From positions 1 through 41,632 of IMG/VR virus record IMGVR_UViG_3300046777_001449: 41,632 nucleotides of DNA. One strand, written 5' to 3'. The position numbers and the translations under genes were made by a program. Position 1 is the first letter of the stretch. Each line of letters begins with the position of its first letter. The notes below the pieces were generated by a model, which worked only from the letters and a program-made list of their open reading frames with translations, was not told the origin of the DNA and did no database searches. The stretch comes from a virus. This document shows positions 7,222-15,437 of this stretch, piece after piece.

Positions 7222-8268
7222 ATGGCATCACAAGAAGAAATTTTGGCAAAAGCCAACGAAGTCACCACAGCGGTGGTTTCAAACAGCAGCCCAGTCAGCG
7301 GTGGTGGTGGACTTCTCTACCCAGAGCAAGCTAACCGCTTCCTTGACTTTGTTGTTGATCAATCAGTATTGATGAAGAACGCACGAGTAATTCGTATGCG
7401 TACACCACAGATGGACATTGACAAGGTGTCTGTCGGTACTCGTTTGCTTGCAAAGGCAACCGAAGCAACAGATGATGGCGCAAATGCAGCTGTCACATTC
7501 AGCAAGGTATCGCTTTCAACTGTAAAGCTCCGTCTTGACTGGAATATTTCAACAGAATCGTTGGAAGACAACATTGAGGGCGCTTCGCTGGAAGACCATA
7601 TCGCACAGATCATGGCTCGCCAGACAGCAAACGACCTTGATGACTTGTTTATCAACGGTAACACATCGTCAAACAACGGTCTTTTGAAGGCTTTGGATGG
7701 CTTTGTTAAGCTTGCAAGAACAAGCGGAACTGTTGTAGACTTCGCAGGAAACAATGTTTCCCGTTCAGTATACGACAAGGTTCTCCGCAACTTGCCAAGC
7801 AAGTACTTGCAACGCCGTAACGAGCTGCGATTCTTCACAGGTCCAGGCATTGTTCAAGACTCAATCTACAGCTTGGGTAATCCAAACTCAGCAACTGAGG
7901 CAACAGCAGGCGCACCTGCTCCAATGTCAACAGCTGGTGAAATGGCATTCTTGCAGGGTGCAATGAGAGCAAATGGTGGTCCAGGTTCAACTGGTCTCTC
8001 ACCATTCGGTATTCCTCTGATTGAAGTACCTCTAATGCCAGAAACAGTAACTGGTGACTACTCAGCAGCAGCAGGTTCGCATGGTTATGTAGAACTTACA
8101 TTCCCAAATAACCGTGTAATTGGTATCCACCGTGACATCACAGTGTACCGCCAGTTCAAGCCAAAGACTGACACAATTGAGTACACACAGTACATGAGAG
8201 TTGCAAGCAACATTGAAAATGCCGAATCGTATGTAATCGGTAAGAATGTTAAGTTGCGCTCACTCTAA
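7222..8268 (+). CDS. Major capsid protein, HK97 fold
   Basis: A 348-residue shell protein. The pattern fits HK97-type capsid proteins: an N-terminal arm, QANRFLDFVVDQSVLMKNAR, an E-loop-like strand region, VKLRLDWNISTESLEDNIEG followed by LEDHIAQIMARQTANDLDDL (spine helix and P domain), YLQRRNELRFFTGPGI, and the late RVIGIHRDITVYRQFKPKTD strand. Removal of residues by the upstream protease is possible; no cleavage site is obvious. AAGGAGG at 7205-7211 precedes the ATG. Codon use differs from the neighbours, with AAC, TTC, AAG and CGC/CGT favoured, as expected for a very highly expressed gene. A strong intrinsic terminator follows 24 nt after the stop. Confidence 0.93.
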   Translation: MASQEEILAKANEVTTAVVSNSSPVSGGGGLLYPEQANRFLDFVVDQSVLMKNARVIRMRTPQMDIDKVSVGTRLLAKATEATDDGANAAVTFSKVSLSTVKLRLDWNISTESLEDNIEGASLEDHIAQIMARQTANDLDDLFINGNTSSNNGLLKALDGFVKLARTSGTVVDFAGNNVSRSVYDKVLRNLPSKYLQRRNELRFFTGPGIVQDSIYSLGNPNSATEATAGAPAPMSTAGEMAFLQGAMRANGGPGSTGLSPFGIPLIEVPLMPETVTGDYSAAAGSHGYVELTFPNNRVIGIHRDITVYRQFKPKTDTIEYTQYMRVASNIENAESYVIGKNVKLRSL

Positions 8269-8292
8269 TTTAAACAATTAAAGTAGATATTG

Positions 8293-8320
8293 GGCGGGGT
8301 TCAAACGAACCCCGCCTTTT
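8293..8320 (+). terminator. Rho-independent terminator after the capsid gene
   Basis: GGCGGGGTTC at 8293-8302 pairs perfectly with GAACCCCGCC at 8307-8316 around an AAAC loop, followed by TTTT. It is the most GC-rich structure in the window and closes the head operon. Confidence 0.95.
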
Positions 8321-8352
8321 ATCATGCCTAATTGATTTAATTAAATATAAGT

Positions 8353-8358
8353 GATAAT
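8353..8358 (+). promoter_or_regulatory. -10 box GATAAT of a probable leaderless promoter
   Basis: GATAAT ends 9 nt before the ATG at 8368, with no Shine-Dalgarno between them. TTGATT at 8332-8337 could be a -35 with a short 15-nt spacer. It restarts transcription just after the capsid terminator. Confidence 0.55.
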
Positions 8359-8367
8359 ATTGATCAT

Positions 8368-8667
8368 ATGACTAATAACGAAACAAGCGTAACATCCGAA
8401 AATATTAATAAACCAAAAAAAGCAGTAGCAAAAAAAGCTGCAGTGAAAAAAGAAATTACTCAAGAAAATATTTCTAAAGAAGGAAATGTTTTTGTTGTTT
8501 TTGAGAGCGGGACTGCTTATGTAACAGCATCTGGTTTTCGTTTTTCACAAAGAAATAAAATAGGCTTGCTTCCAGCAGAAGAAGCCAACTTGCTTCTTGC
8601 ATTAGATAATTTTAGATTGCCTAGTGATGAAGAAAAGGAAATGTATTATACTAATCAGGAGGATTAA
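8368..8667 (+). CDS. Hypothetical protein with lysine/alanine-rich N-terminus
   Basis: A 99-residue protein I do not recognise. Residues 1-45 are hydrophilic and probably disordered, with a KPKKAVAKKAAVKKE run; residues 48-80 look like a small beta domain (GNVFVVFESGTAYVTASGFR), ending in acidic residues. The Lys/Ala run resembles nucleic-acid-binding tails but could also be a linker. It is the first gene after the capsid terminator, under a leaderless-type promoter, and 2 nt separate it from a tail-fibre-type gene, so a virion role such as head decoration or a fibre base is possible. Confidence 0.7.
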   Translation: MTNNETSVTSENINKPKKAVAKKAAVKKEITQENISKEGNVFVVFESGTAYVTASGFRFSQRNKIGLLPAEEANLLLALDNFRLPSDEEKEMYYTNQED

Positions 8668-8669
8668 TA

Positions 8670-9053
8670 ATGGCAGGCAATCTTACAAACTATCTTGAGA
8701 ACAAACTTATTGATCACTTCCTTGGTACCGCATCGTATACAATGCCAGCAGATGTCTATGTAGCGCTATTTACAGTCGCTCCATCTGATGCAGGTGGTGG
8801 AACAGAAGTTACAGGTGGTTCATATGCTCGTCAAATTGCAACATTTAGCAGTGCATCAAGTGGTGCAACATCAAATGATTCAAACATTGACTTTACAGGA
8901 ATGCCAGCAGTAACAACTGTCGCAATTGGTATTTTTGATGCTTTAACAAGTGGAAACATGTTGTTGTATGGAACACTTACAACAAACAAAACAACAGATG
9001 CTGGGGATACTTTAAGAATCGCAACAGGCGATCTTGATATCAGCATTGACTAA
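8670..9053 (+). CDS. Phage tail-fibre-associated structural protein
   Basis: A 127-residue protein that fits a common phage minor structural family: NLTNYLENKLIDHFLGTASY, then PADVYVALFTVAPSDAGGGTEV, GGSYARQIATF, and a late GIFDALTSGNMLLYGTLTT. Family members are beta-rich and occur in tail or fibre modules of many siphoviruses and cyanophages; the exact role is not settled. AGGAGG at 8657-8662 precedes the ATG by 7 nt. It opens a run of small virion proteins leading to the long fibre gene at 10099. Confidence 0.8.
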   Translation: MAGNLTNYLENKLIDHFLGTASYTMPADVYVALFTVAPSDAGGGTEVTGGSYARQIATFSSASSGATSNDSNIDFTGMPAVTTVAIGIFDALTSGNMLLYGTLTTNKTTDAGDTLRIATGDLDISID

Positions 9054-9062
9054 GGAGTTTTG

Positions 9063-9404
9063 ATGCTGAGAAGAGAATTTACAGGAGCTGCGCTGAGAAC
9101 AAATCTAAGTGCAAATATTTCAAGCAGTGACTCTTCTTTTGCTGTAACCGATGCAAGTGGTTTTCCATCTGGTTCAAATCCATTTGCAGTGGTTATTGAT
9201 AGAGGAACATCTGATGAAGAGAAAATCCTTATTTCCTCAAGAAGCACAAATACCTTTACAATTCAGACTCGTGGTTATGACGGAACAACGGCAAAATCAC
9301 ATACATCTGGTGCATTCGTAGACCACATTCTTGATGCAGCAACAATTCAAGACATGAATACGACAACTTATGATAACGAAGTTTTAATGTGGATGGGGGC
9401 ATAA
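9063..9404 (+). CDS. Small virion/tail protein with RGxDGT motif
   Basis: A 113-residue beta-rich protein. The RGYDGTTAKSHTSGA segment near residue 78 is typical of small phage tail or fibre proteins, and the N-terminal half (SSFAVTDASGFPSGSNPFAVVIDRGTSDEE, quoted here only by its start SSFAVTDASGFPSG and end) reads as a matching beta domain. I use ATG 9063, 5 nt after AAGGAG at 9052-9057, rather than the TTG one codon earlier. The stop abuts the next ATG. It is probably part of the fibre or its base. Confidence 0.75.
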   Translation: MLRREFTGAALRTNLSANISSSDSSFAVTDASGFPSGSNPFAVVIDRGTSDEEKILISSRSTNTFTIQTRGYDGTTAKSHTSGAFVDHILDAATIQDMNTTTYDNEVLMWMGA

Positions 9405-9737
9405 ATGGCAAATCTAGTTCCAAAGTCTTTTTATCTTGGTAATTCAACAGGTTCTAATGTGTATACAGTAGCGAATACGGCTGGTAATTACTCAATTATT
9501 AAATCAATCAATATTTGCAATACCAGCAATACCGCAAATGCTACAGCCGATATTCACATCCTTGTAGCTGGAGCAGCACCATTAGCTAATAATAAAATTA
9601 TTAGCAATGCTAATGTCATTAAAAACGATGTCCTGTATTACAACACATCTATTGTCGTTCCAGCAAACAGTAATGTCTATGTTGCTTCAAGTAACTCTTC
9701 AATTACATTTAGCATTAGCGGGGTAGAGTATGCCTAA
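9405..9737 (+). CDS. Small beta-sandwich virion protein
   Basis: A 110-residue protein with strong beta-strand alternation and many Asn, Ser and Thr residues (YSIIKSINICNTSNTANATA, NSNVYVASSNSSITFSISG). It starts directly after the preceding stop and overlaps the next gene by 8 nt, so it is coupled within the fibre operon. Composition resembles the small proteins at 26761 and 4810-5328, without clear alignment. I assign no function beyond likely structural protein. Confidence 0.7.
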   Translation: MANLVPKSFYLGNSTGSNVYTVANTAGNYSIIKSINICNTSNTANATADIHILVAGAAPLANNKIISNANVIKNDVLYYNTSIVVPANSNVYVASSNSSITFSISGVEYA

Positions 9738-10098
9738 TCTTGTTAATAGCGGGAGTGGAGTTGGTGGTTCTGGTGCATCTGGAATTATAACCTGGGATCC
9801 GACAAAAGAAGAGTTTAAAATTGGCGATAAGTTTTATGGGTTTCAATACTATCCAGCAAATGCAAAATTGATAATCCAGGAAATCCTTGAACCAACTATT
9901 ATTACAAATGAATACGACACTACATCTAATGTAGTGTCAATTCCAAAACATAGATTGGGGGATGTCTTTACTCCAGACAACGAGTATTTTGATCCTTCAA
10001 ATCATGGTATATATAAAAACTGGTTAACCAGTCAAGCTGAATTAACATTTTCTTGGTATACTGGTAACGAAAAGAATTTAATAGTGGAGGTTGCATAA
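9730..10098 (+). CDS. Hypothetical fibre-operon protein
   Basis: A 122-residue protein beginning with a glycine/serine-rich stretch (VNSGSGVGGSGASG) followed by a compact aromatic-rich region (WDPTKEEFKIGDKFYGFQYY) and a C-terminal strand WYTGNEKNLIVEVA. No signal peptide or membrane segment. It overlaps the previous gene by 8 nt, and its stop directly abuts the ATG of the large fibre gene, so it may encode a fibre adaptor. Not recognised by family. Confidence 0.65.
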   Translation: MPNLVNSGSGVGGSGASGIITWDPTKEEFKIGDKFYGFQYYPANAKLIIQEILEPTIITNEYDTTSNVVSIPKHRLGDVFTPDNEYFDPSNHGIYKNWLTSQAELTFSWYTGNEKNLIVEVA

Positions 10099-12123
10099 AT
10101 GGCTGCAATAGATCTTGGTAGACTAAGGTTCTACCATCAAGGTGCCTATAATAGTGGTACTACATATGAAATGAATGATGTTGTTACATATGGTGGTGTT
10201 TCGTATGTCTATGTAAGCACAACAAATGCAAGCGGAAATGCTCCAACAAATACAACCTATTGGTCAAAATTAGCAGATGGTATTTCTGCAAGAGGTAACT
10301 GGGCATCAAATACAGTTTACTACCCAGGAGATATTGTAGAAAGTGGTGGAAATAGCTATCGTGTTCTTTTGCAACACACATCTGGTAATTTTTTAAATAT
10401 TGATATTGTTGCTAACAAGGTTACTCCTTTTGTTGAAGGCTTTGATTGGCGTGGTGCTTGGGCTGCAAATACAGCCTATAAAACTAATGATGTTGTTTTT
10501 ATAGATGGAAATGCTTACATCTCAACTCAGGACTTTACTTCTGATGGTACATCTTTTGCTGGCGATAACTCTGGTGAGTGGGAATTGTTTTCACAGGGTG
10601 GAACTGGAGAAATCCCATCTCAGTCTGGAAATGCAAACAAAGTACTAAAAACTGATGGAACAAATGTTTCATGGACAAATGCGGTAAGTATTGTTAGCGC
10701 TACTTTGTCTGGTGAATTGTCTGCAAACACAGTTGTTGGTGGTCAAGTTACATCTAATGTGGATCTGTATGTAGGTGGTACTGGGTTTGTTGGTCCAAAC
10801 GCTGCGACTTTTGGAAGTGGATTAACCAATCCAAGACTTGTGTTGCAAACAGATAAAACAGATTATGCACAAATTGCATTTAGAAATTTAGGAACAAACG
10901 CAAATAGTTCAACGGACATTATCGCCTACTCAGACATTGGTGATGACGATACTGGTTGGATTGACATGGGTATCACATCAAGTAATTTTAGCGACCCAGG
11001 CTTCACAGTAACTGGTGCTCATGACGGATATATCTTTGTAGAAGCTCCTGCAAACTCTGCAGGTAGTGGTAACTTTATTCTTGCAACTGGTGGTAACGGA
11101 ACTCAAAATAAGATTATCTTTGCTGCTGGTGGTCTGCAAAGCAGCAATACTCAGATGGTTATTACTCCAGACACATCTGTTGCTATCAATATTGCAACCA
11201 ATTCTACAAGCGCTACAACAGGTGCATTAACTGTTGCTGGTGGTCTTGGTGTTGGCGGTAATGTTTATATTGCTGGCAATACAAACATTGTTGGTACAAT
11301 CACAATTGGTGGTGGTGCGTTTCAGTCAAACAACCTTACCGTATCAGACCCAATTGTTTTCATGGGAAATACAAACACTGGTGATACCTTTGATCTAGGC
11401 TTTGCTGGTAAGTTTAATGATGGTGCTGTTAAGTATGCAGGTCTTCTGCGAGATGCATCGGATAGCGGAAAGTTCAAGCTATTTACAAACTTAACCACTG
11501 CTCCTACATCAACAGCAAACTTTGCTGCTGCATCAAGCGCATCACTGGTTCTGGCAGGTGTAGAAGCAAGTGGAAATGTTGTAATTACATCAAATGTCGC
11601 TTCAGCAAACACAACATCTGGCTCGCTCATCGTAACAGGTGGTGCTGGTATCTCCAATAATGTGTTTGTAGGTGGAAATATCTCGGTTGCTGGAACATCT
11701 GCGCTAACAGGTGATGTAACCATTACTGGAAATGCAACAATCAGTGGAAGATTGGTTGTTAATGAGCTGTCAGAAGGCACTGCTGCAGGAACAATTTCTA
11801 CAAATGTTCTTACAGTCGCATATACAGATACGCTTGTTTCATATGTTTCATCACCATCTGCTAACTTTACTGTTAATTTAACAGGTGTCCCAACAACAAA
11901 TGATCGTATAACGACATATACTGTTCTTGTGACACAAGGAGCAACTGGCTATATTCCAAGTGCTTTCCAGATTGATGGCTCAGCACAAACTATTAAATGG
12001 GCAGGTGGAACAGCTCCAACTCCAACATCGTCAAGTGGTAAGATTGATATATTCAGCTTCTCGCTCCTTAGGAATTCAAGCGGTACATGGATTGTATTTG
12101 GAGCAGGTAACTTAAATTACTAA
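10099..12123 (+). CDS. Long tail fibre with N-terminal CBM5/12-like modules
   Basis: A 674-residue fibre. The first ~165 residues hold three aromatic modules of the CBM5/12 (chitin-binding-like) type, each with W/Y...Y...D-V-V/I...Y pattern: YNSGTTYEMNDVVTYGGVSY, NWASNTVYYPGDIVESGGNSY and AWAANTAYKTNDVVFIDGNAY. The central region contains triangular-beta or beta-helix repeats such as TTGALTVAGGLGVGGNVYIA and TSGSLIVTGGAGISNNVFVG. The C-terminus (TYTVLVTQGATGYIPSAFQI, then IDIFSFSLLRNSSGTWIVFG) is a domain common at the ends of cyanophage-type fibres. GGAGG precedes the ATG. It is likely a receptor-contacting or receptor-positioning fibre. Confidence 0.85.
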   Translation: MAAIDLGRLRFYHQGAYNSGTTYEMNDVVTYGGVSYVYVSTTNASGNAPTNTTYWSKLADGISARGNWASNTVYYPGDIVESGGNSYRVLLQHTSGNFLNIDIVANKVTPFVEGFDWRGAWAANTAYKTNDVVFIDGNAYISTQDFTSDGTSFAGDNSGEWELFSQGGTGEIPSQSGNANKVLKTDGTNVSWTNAVSIVSATLSGELSANTVVGGQVTSNVDLYVGGTGFVGPNAATFGSGLTNPRLVLQTDKTDYAQIAFRNLGTNANSSTDIIAYSDIGDDDTGWIDMGITSSNFSDPGFTVTGAHDGYIFVEAPANSAGSGNFILATGGNGTQNKIIFAAGGLQSSNTQMVITPDTSVAINIATNSTSATTGALTVAGGLGVGGNVYIAGNTNIVGTITIGGGAFQSNNLTVSDPIVFMGNTNTGDTFDLGFAGKFNDGAVKYAGLLRDASDSGKFKLFTNLTTAPTSTANFAAASSASLVLAGVEASGNVVITSNVASANTTSGSLIVTGGAGISNNVFVGGNISVAGTSALTGDVTITGNATISGRLVVNELSEGTAAGTISTNVLTVAYTDTLVSYVSSPSANFTVNLTGVPTTNDRITTYTVLVTQGATGYIPSAFQIDGSAQTIKWAGGTAPTPTSSSGKIDIFSFSLLRNSSGTWIVFGAGNLNY

Positions 12124-12135
12124 ATAGGAGATATA

Positions 12136-12918
12136 ATGCCATTCTTTAGCAGTATTCAATCAAGAGGTCCATTTGGACAAAAAGGCGCAAAGGTAAAGCT
12201 TACCGCTACTGGCGGTAACGGAACGCAAACAATCGGTGCGTACAAATATCACACATTTACATCTAATGGAACACTGACGGTGGTTGGATCTGGTGAGATT
12301 CAAATACTTGCTGTAGGTGGTGGAGGCGGTGGAGGAACTTCACCAGGTGTTGCTGGTGCTGGTGGTGGTGGTGTGATTGCATATAATACTTATACATGCA
12401 CAAGCAATCTGTCAATAACAATTGGTGGTGGTTCTGGTCCAGGCGCTATCGGATCAGCAAATGGTGGATCAACAACGGTTACAGGAACTGGTATTTCTGT
12501 CACCGCACTTGGCGGTGGTGGTCAACAAAGAGGCACTGCATCTGGACAAGTTGGCTCTGGTGGTGCTTATAGTGGTGTCGGAACATCACCGCAAGGAAGA
12601 ACAAATGGAAATCACGGTCATGGTGCTGGATCTAATCAGGTTGGAGAGTATATCTCAAACGGTTGGAATGTTGATGCAAATACAGCTCAGATTTCAGCGA
12701 TGTCAGGCATGACATATCTTGCATCTGGTGGTGCTCTTGGTGGAAACCCTAATCATGGAGGTACTGGCGGTGGTCAGGGACCAGGTGGTGGAGGTATTTA
12801 TGGCGCAGCAGCAACATCATGGGGATCTGGTGGTGGTGGTGCAAGCAACATGAATTATCATTTTAGTAATGGCAGTGCTGGAAAATCAGGTATTGTTGTT
12901 GTGAGGTATTTGGTCTAA
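12136..12918 (+). CDS. Glycine-rich adhesin (fibre tip) 1
   Basis: A 260-residue glycine-rich protein. After a short N-terminal region, HTFTSNGTLTVVGSGEIQIL leads to AVGGGGGGGTSPGVAGAGGG and further Gly-rich loops, closing with the strand GIVVVRYLV. This glycine-rich architecture is shared by phage fibre-tip proteins and by the T-even gp38-type adhesins, where poly-Gly loops set receptor specificity. The same framework occurs in the larger gene at 24979. AGGAGA precedes the ATG, and the stop overlaps the next start by 1 nt. Placement right after the long fibre supports a tip or receptor-binding role. Confidence 0.75.
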   Translation: MPFFSSIQSRGPFGQKGAKVKLTATGGNGTQTIGAYKYHTFTSNGTLTVVGSGEIQILAVGGGGGGGTSPGVAGAGGGGVIAYNTYTCTSNLSITIGGGSGPGAIGSANGGSTTVTGTGISVTALGGGGQQRGTASGQVGSGGAYSGVGTSPQGRTNGNHGHGAGSNQVGEYISNGWNVDANTAQISAMSGMTYLASGGALGGNPNHGGTGGGQGPGGGGIYGAAATSWGSGGGGASNMNYHFSNGSAGKSGIVVVRYLV

Positions 12919-13262
12919 TGTCATTAAATTACGCTTATGTCATCAATGGCGTAGTTCAGAATATTGTTGTTGCTGATACAGCATGGGTTGATGAACAAGA
13001 AGATAAAGAAAACTATATTCAATACTCAGAGAGTAATTATGCATTTATAAATGGTCCATATATTGATGGTTGGTTTTATGAACCAAAGCCATATCCGTCA
13101 TGGTCTCTAAACACAGTGACTAAGCAATGGCAAGCGCCAATTGACAAACCTACTGATTTAAAAAAATGGTGGGATTGGGATGAAGATAGTCAATCTTGGG
13201 TTGAAAACCCAAATTTTGCATGGAGTGAAGTAGATCAACATCTTTCAATTATAGAAGATTAA
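12918..13262 (+). CDS. Fibre-module protein with C-terminal WWxW-x6-W motif
   Basis: A 114-residue protein of a type common in aquatic phages: an N-terminal beta part (LNYAYVINGVVQNIVVADTA), then PYPSWSLNTVTKQWQAP and a tryptophan-rich end with W84, W85, W87 and W94 in WWDWDEDSQSW. Relatives are annotated as tail-fibre assembly or virion structural proteins. The same WWxW-x6-W ending appears at the C-terminus of the halogenase encoded 0.6 kb downstream. It overlaps the glycine-rich adhesin gene by 1 nt and is the last gene of the first fibre operon. Confidence 0.7.
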   Translation: MSLNYAYVINGVVQNIVVADTAWVDEQEDKENYIQYSESNYAFINGPYIDGWFYEPKPYPSWSLNTVTKQWQAPIDKPTDLKKWWDWDEDSQSWVENPNFAWSEVDQHLSIIED

Positions 13263-13273
13263 AAATATTTAAT

Positions 13274-13282
13274 TGTGATAGA
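13274..13282 (+). promoter_or_regulatory. Possible extended -10 promoter for the enzyme cassette
   Basis: TGT-GATAGA (extended -10 form, weak hexamer) ends 8 nt before the ATG at 13291, and no Shine-Dalgarno is present. Geometry matches the other leaderless-type promoters of this window, but the hexamer match is poor. Confidence 0.35.
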
Positions 13283-13290
13283 CTTTTCCT

Positions 13291-13911
13291 ATGGAAGAAA
13301 AAAATGTATTTGATCATATTTTTATTGTTGAAAATGTTTTAACTCCAACACATTTAAAGCTTTTAACAGACACTGTAAAAGCACCAAATTTTCAATGGAA
13401 TTATTTGCCAAACACTCATACTGATCATACAATTAATCCATTAAATTCTTATGGACTTGTTCATAATTTGTATGACTATAAATATCAAGAAAAACCTAGT
13501 GAGCACTGGGGTGTGTTTATAGTTCCATTACTAGTGATGATTGATAAAGCTGGATTTGAATTCCACTCGCTGCTCAGGGCAAGAGTGAATTGTACAGTAA
13601 GTAATGCGATGCCTCATGATGGCTATCCGCATATAGACGATCTAGACCAGATATCAATGTATAGTGCAATATTTTATATTGAAAACTCTGATGGTCCAAC
13701 CATTCTTTATTCTCATATGAGAAAATCAATCAATGAAAACCCATATTTAGATGCTCACCCCGATGTTGATTTTGTTCCAGCAAGAATAATTGATCCAATT
13801 AAAAATACTGGTTTTATTTTTGATGGAAACATATATCATAGTGGAATGCTGCCAGAAAAACATCCAACAAGAACTTTGATTAATTATAACTTTTTAGGGA
13901 GAAAAAAATGA
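13291..13911 (+). CDS. Fe(II)/2-oxoglutarate-dependent oxygenase (prolyl-hydroxylase-like)
   Basis: A 206-residue enzyme with the double-stranded beta-helix signature: iron ligands H114-x-D116 (GYPHIDDL) and distal H183 (GNIYHSGM), with R194 eleven residues later to bind 2-oxoglutarate. The strand SMYSAIFYIENSDGPTILY between them is typical. Members hydroxylate proteins, nucleobases or small molecules; the substrate cannot be read from sequence. The stop overlaps the halogenase start (ATGA), so it belongs to one operon with the halogenase, sulfotransferase and a second Fe(II) oxygenase. Related oxygenases are common in aquatic phages, often near tail genes. Confidence 0.85.
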   Translation: MEEKNVFDHIFIVENVLTPTHLKLLTDTVKAPNFQWNYLPNTHTDHTINPLNSYGLVHNLYDYKYQEKPSEHWGVFIVPLLVMIDKAGFEFHSLLRARVNCTVSNAMPHDGYPHIDDLDQISMYSAIFYIENSDGPTILYSHMRKSINENPYLDAHPDVDFVPARIIDPIKNTGFIFDGNIYHSGMLPEKHPTRTLINYNFLGRKK

Positions 13912-15437
13912 AAAAAATAACAATTGTTGGGTCTGGCACCGCTGGGCTTATTACTGCACTCTATGTAAAAAAAATGTTCCCAGCATATGATATAAAGATC
14001 ATATCTTCTTCATCAATTGGAATTATTGGTGTTGGTGAAGGTTCAACTGAGCACTGGCGTGAGTTCCAAACGGTTGTTGGTATTGACAATACCGATATGA
14101 TAAAAGAGACTGATGCTACTCATAAATATGGAATTCGTTTTATAAACTGGACAAATCATACGCCAGATTATTTTCACAGCATAGCCCCAGGTGGAAGAGT
14201 TAATAAAGGTAATTTTCTTGGAAGCTATACATACGCATTAAAAAACAATTTGTTATTAACTGATACTTTTGCATCAACAGGCTTGCGGTCTAATTTGATA
14301 GAGCTATCTGATGATGTTCACATGAACACAAATCAATATCATTTTGATACATTTAAGCTAAATGAATATTTAAAAAATCTCTGCATCCAGCGAGATATTG
14401 CCCTAACTGATTCCCAGGTTGTGAATCTCACTAGAGATAGTCAAACTGGTTTTATAGATTCACTTGTTTTATCAGACAACTCAATAGATAAATCTGATTT
14501 CTTTTTTGATGCAACTGGTTTTTCTCGTGTTTTAATGAAATTTTTAGACAAACCAGACTTTGTGAGTTATTCTGAATACTTACCAACAAATTCAGCAATC
14601 GTTTTCCCTAAGCAGCATGATAAGTCTGGACAGATTAAGCCATACACAAAAGCTACAGCAATGTCTAGCGGCTGGATGTTTGAGATACCAACTTTGAACC
14701 GAATTGGTAATGGTTATATTTTTGATTCAAGCCATATTGATGAAGAGGGTGCGGCAGAGGAGGCATCTTCTATTCATGGATTTAAGATTGAAAATTATAG
14801 AAGTATTAAGTATGATGCTGGCTATTTAAGAAATAGCTGGCAGTATAACTGTGTTGCAGTTGGTCTTTCTGGATCTTTTGTTGAACCACTTGAGGCAACA
14901 TCAATAGCAACAACAATACAGCAGATTAAATTAATATGCTCGTATCTTCCAACATTTACAAAGAATAGTAAAAAAACAGTAAACGAATATCACAGGATTA
15001 TGGATTCTGTTATGGAAAATATTCTCACGATGATATCACTCCACTATATCTCTGACAGGAGAGACACCCCTATGTGGTTAGAGCAAAGCAACAGACCAAA
15101 GCCTGAGCTGCTGAATCATTTACTGGAAATATGGAGCGAAAGACCACCTGAGTACCATGATATTCCTACAACTGGGTTTGAACTGTTTAGTTGTAATCAC
15201 TTTTGGCATGTAGCTCAAGGACAAGGTGTTTTGAGCAAAGAATCTGCACTAAAACAATTAGAGGCATATGATCCGCTTCATGAGGTTGATATTTTCATGA
15301 AAGCTCTTAAGGCTGAGAGGGTGTCATCAATCTTGTTGGATCACGCAGAGGAACTGAGGAATTTAAAGAGACCACCAAAACCAGATTCTGATGGATGGTG
15401 GACATGGAGTGATGAGGACCAAAAATGGATGTATTAA
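13908..15437 (+). CDS. Flavin-dependent halogenase (tryptophan halogenase/PrnA-like)
   Basis: A 509-residue FAD enzyme. Features: Rossmann motif IVGSGTAGL (residues 6-14), the halogenase GVGEGSTEHW box (41-50), probable catalytic Lys73 in ATHKYGIRFINW (compare PrnA K79), SGWMFEIPTLNRIGNGYIF with W256, F258, I260, P261 (the WxWxIP motif with Trp changed to Phe), and FVEPLEATSI with Glu329 at the position of the catalytic PrnA Glu, followed by Ala where PrnA has Ser. It would use FADH2, O2 and halide to make hypohalous acid for halogenating an aromatic substrate. A phage relative, VirX1 of cyanophage Syn10, is known to iodinate. The C-terminus carries W497, W498, W500 and W507, matching the tail of the protein encoded at 12918. 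It overlaps the sulfotransferase gene by 13 nt. Confidence 0.9.
   Translation: MKKITIVGSGTAGLITALYVKKMFPAYDIKIISSSSIGIIGVGEGSTEHWREFQTVVGIDNTDMIKETDATHKYGIRFINWTNHTPDYFHSIAPGGRVNKGNFLGSYTYALKNNLLLTDTFASTGLRSNLIELSDDVHMNTNQYHFDTFKLNEYLKNLCIQRDIALTDSQVVNLTRDSQTGFIDSLVLSDNSIDKSDFFFDATGFSRVLMKFLDKPDFVSYSEYLPTNSAIVFPKQHDKSGQIKPYTKATAMSSGWMFEIPTLNRIGNGYIFDSSHIDEEGAAEEASSIHGFKIENYRSIKYDAGYLRNSWQYNCVAVGLSGSFVEPLEATSIATTIQQIKLICSYLPTFTKNSKKTVNEYHRIMDSVMENILTMISLHYISDRRDTPMWLEQSNRPKPELLNHLLEIWSERPPEYHDIPTTGFELFSCNHFWHVAQGQGVLSKESALKQLEAYDPLHEVDIFMKALKAERVSSILLDHAEELRNLKRPPKPDSDGWWTWSDEDQKWMY

Noticed and set aside
7359-7850. 163-codon minus-strand frame
   Set aside because: Shadow of the major capsid gene, caused by its codon bias.
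11322-11780. 152-codon minus-strand frame
   Set aside because: Shadow of the beta-repeat region of the long fibre gene.
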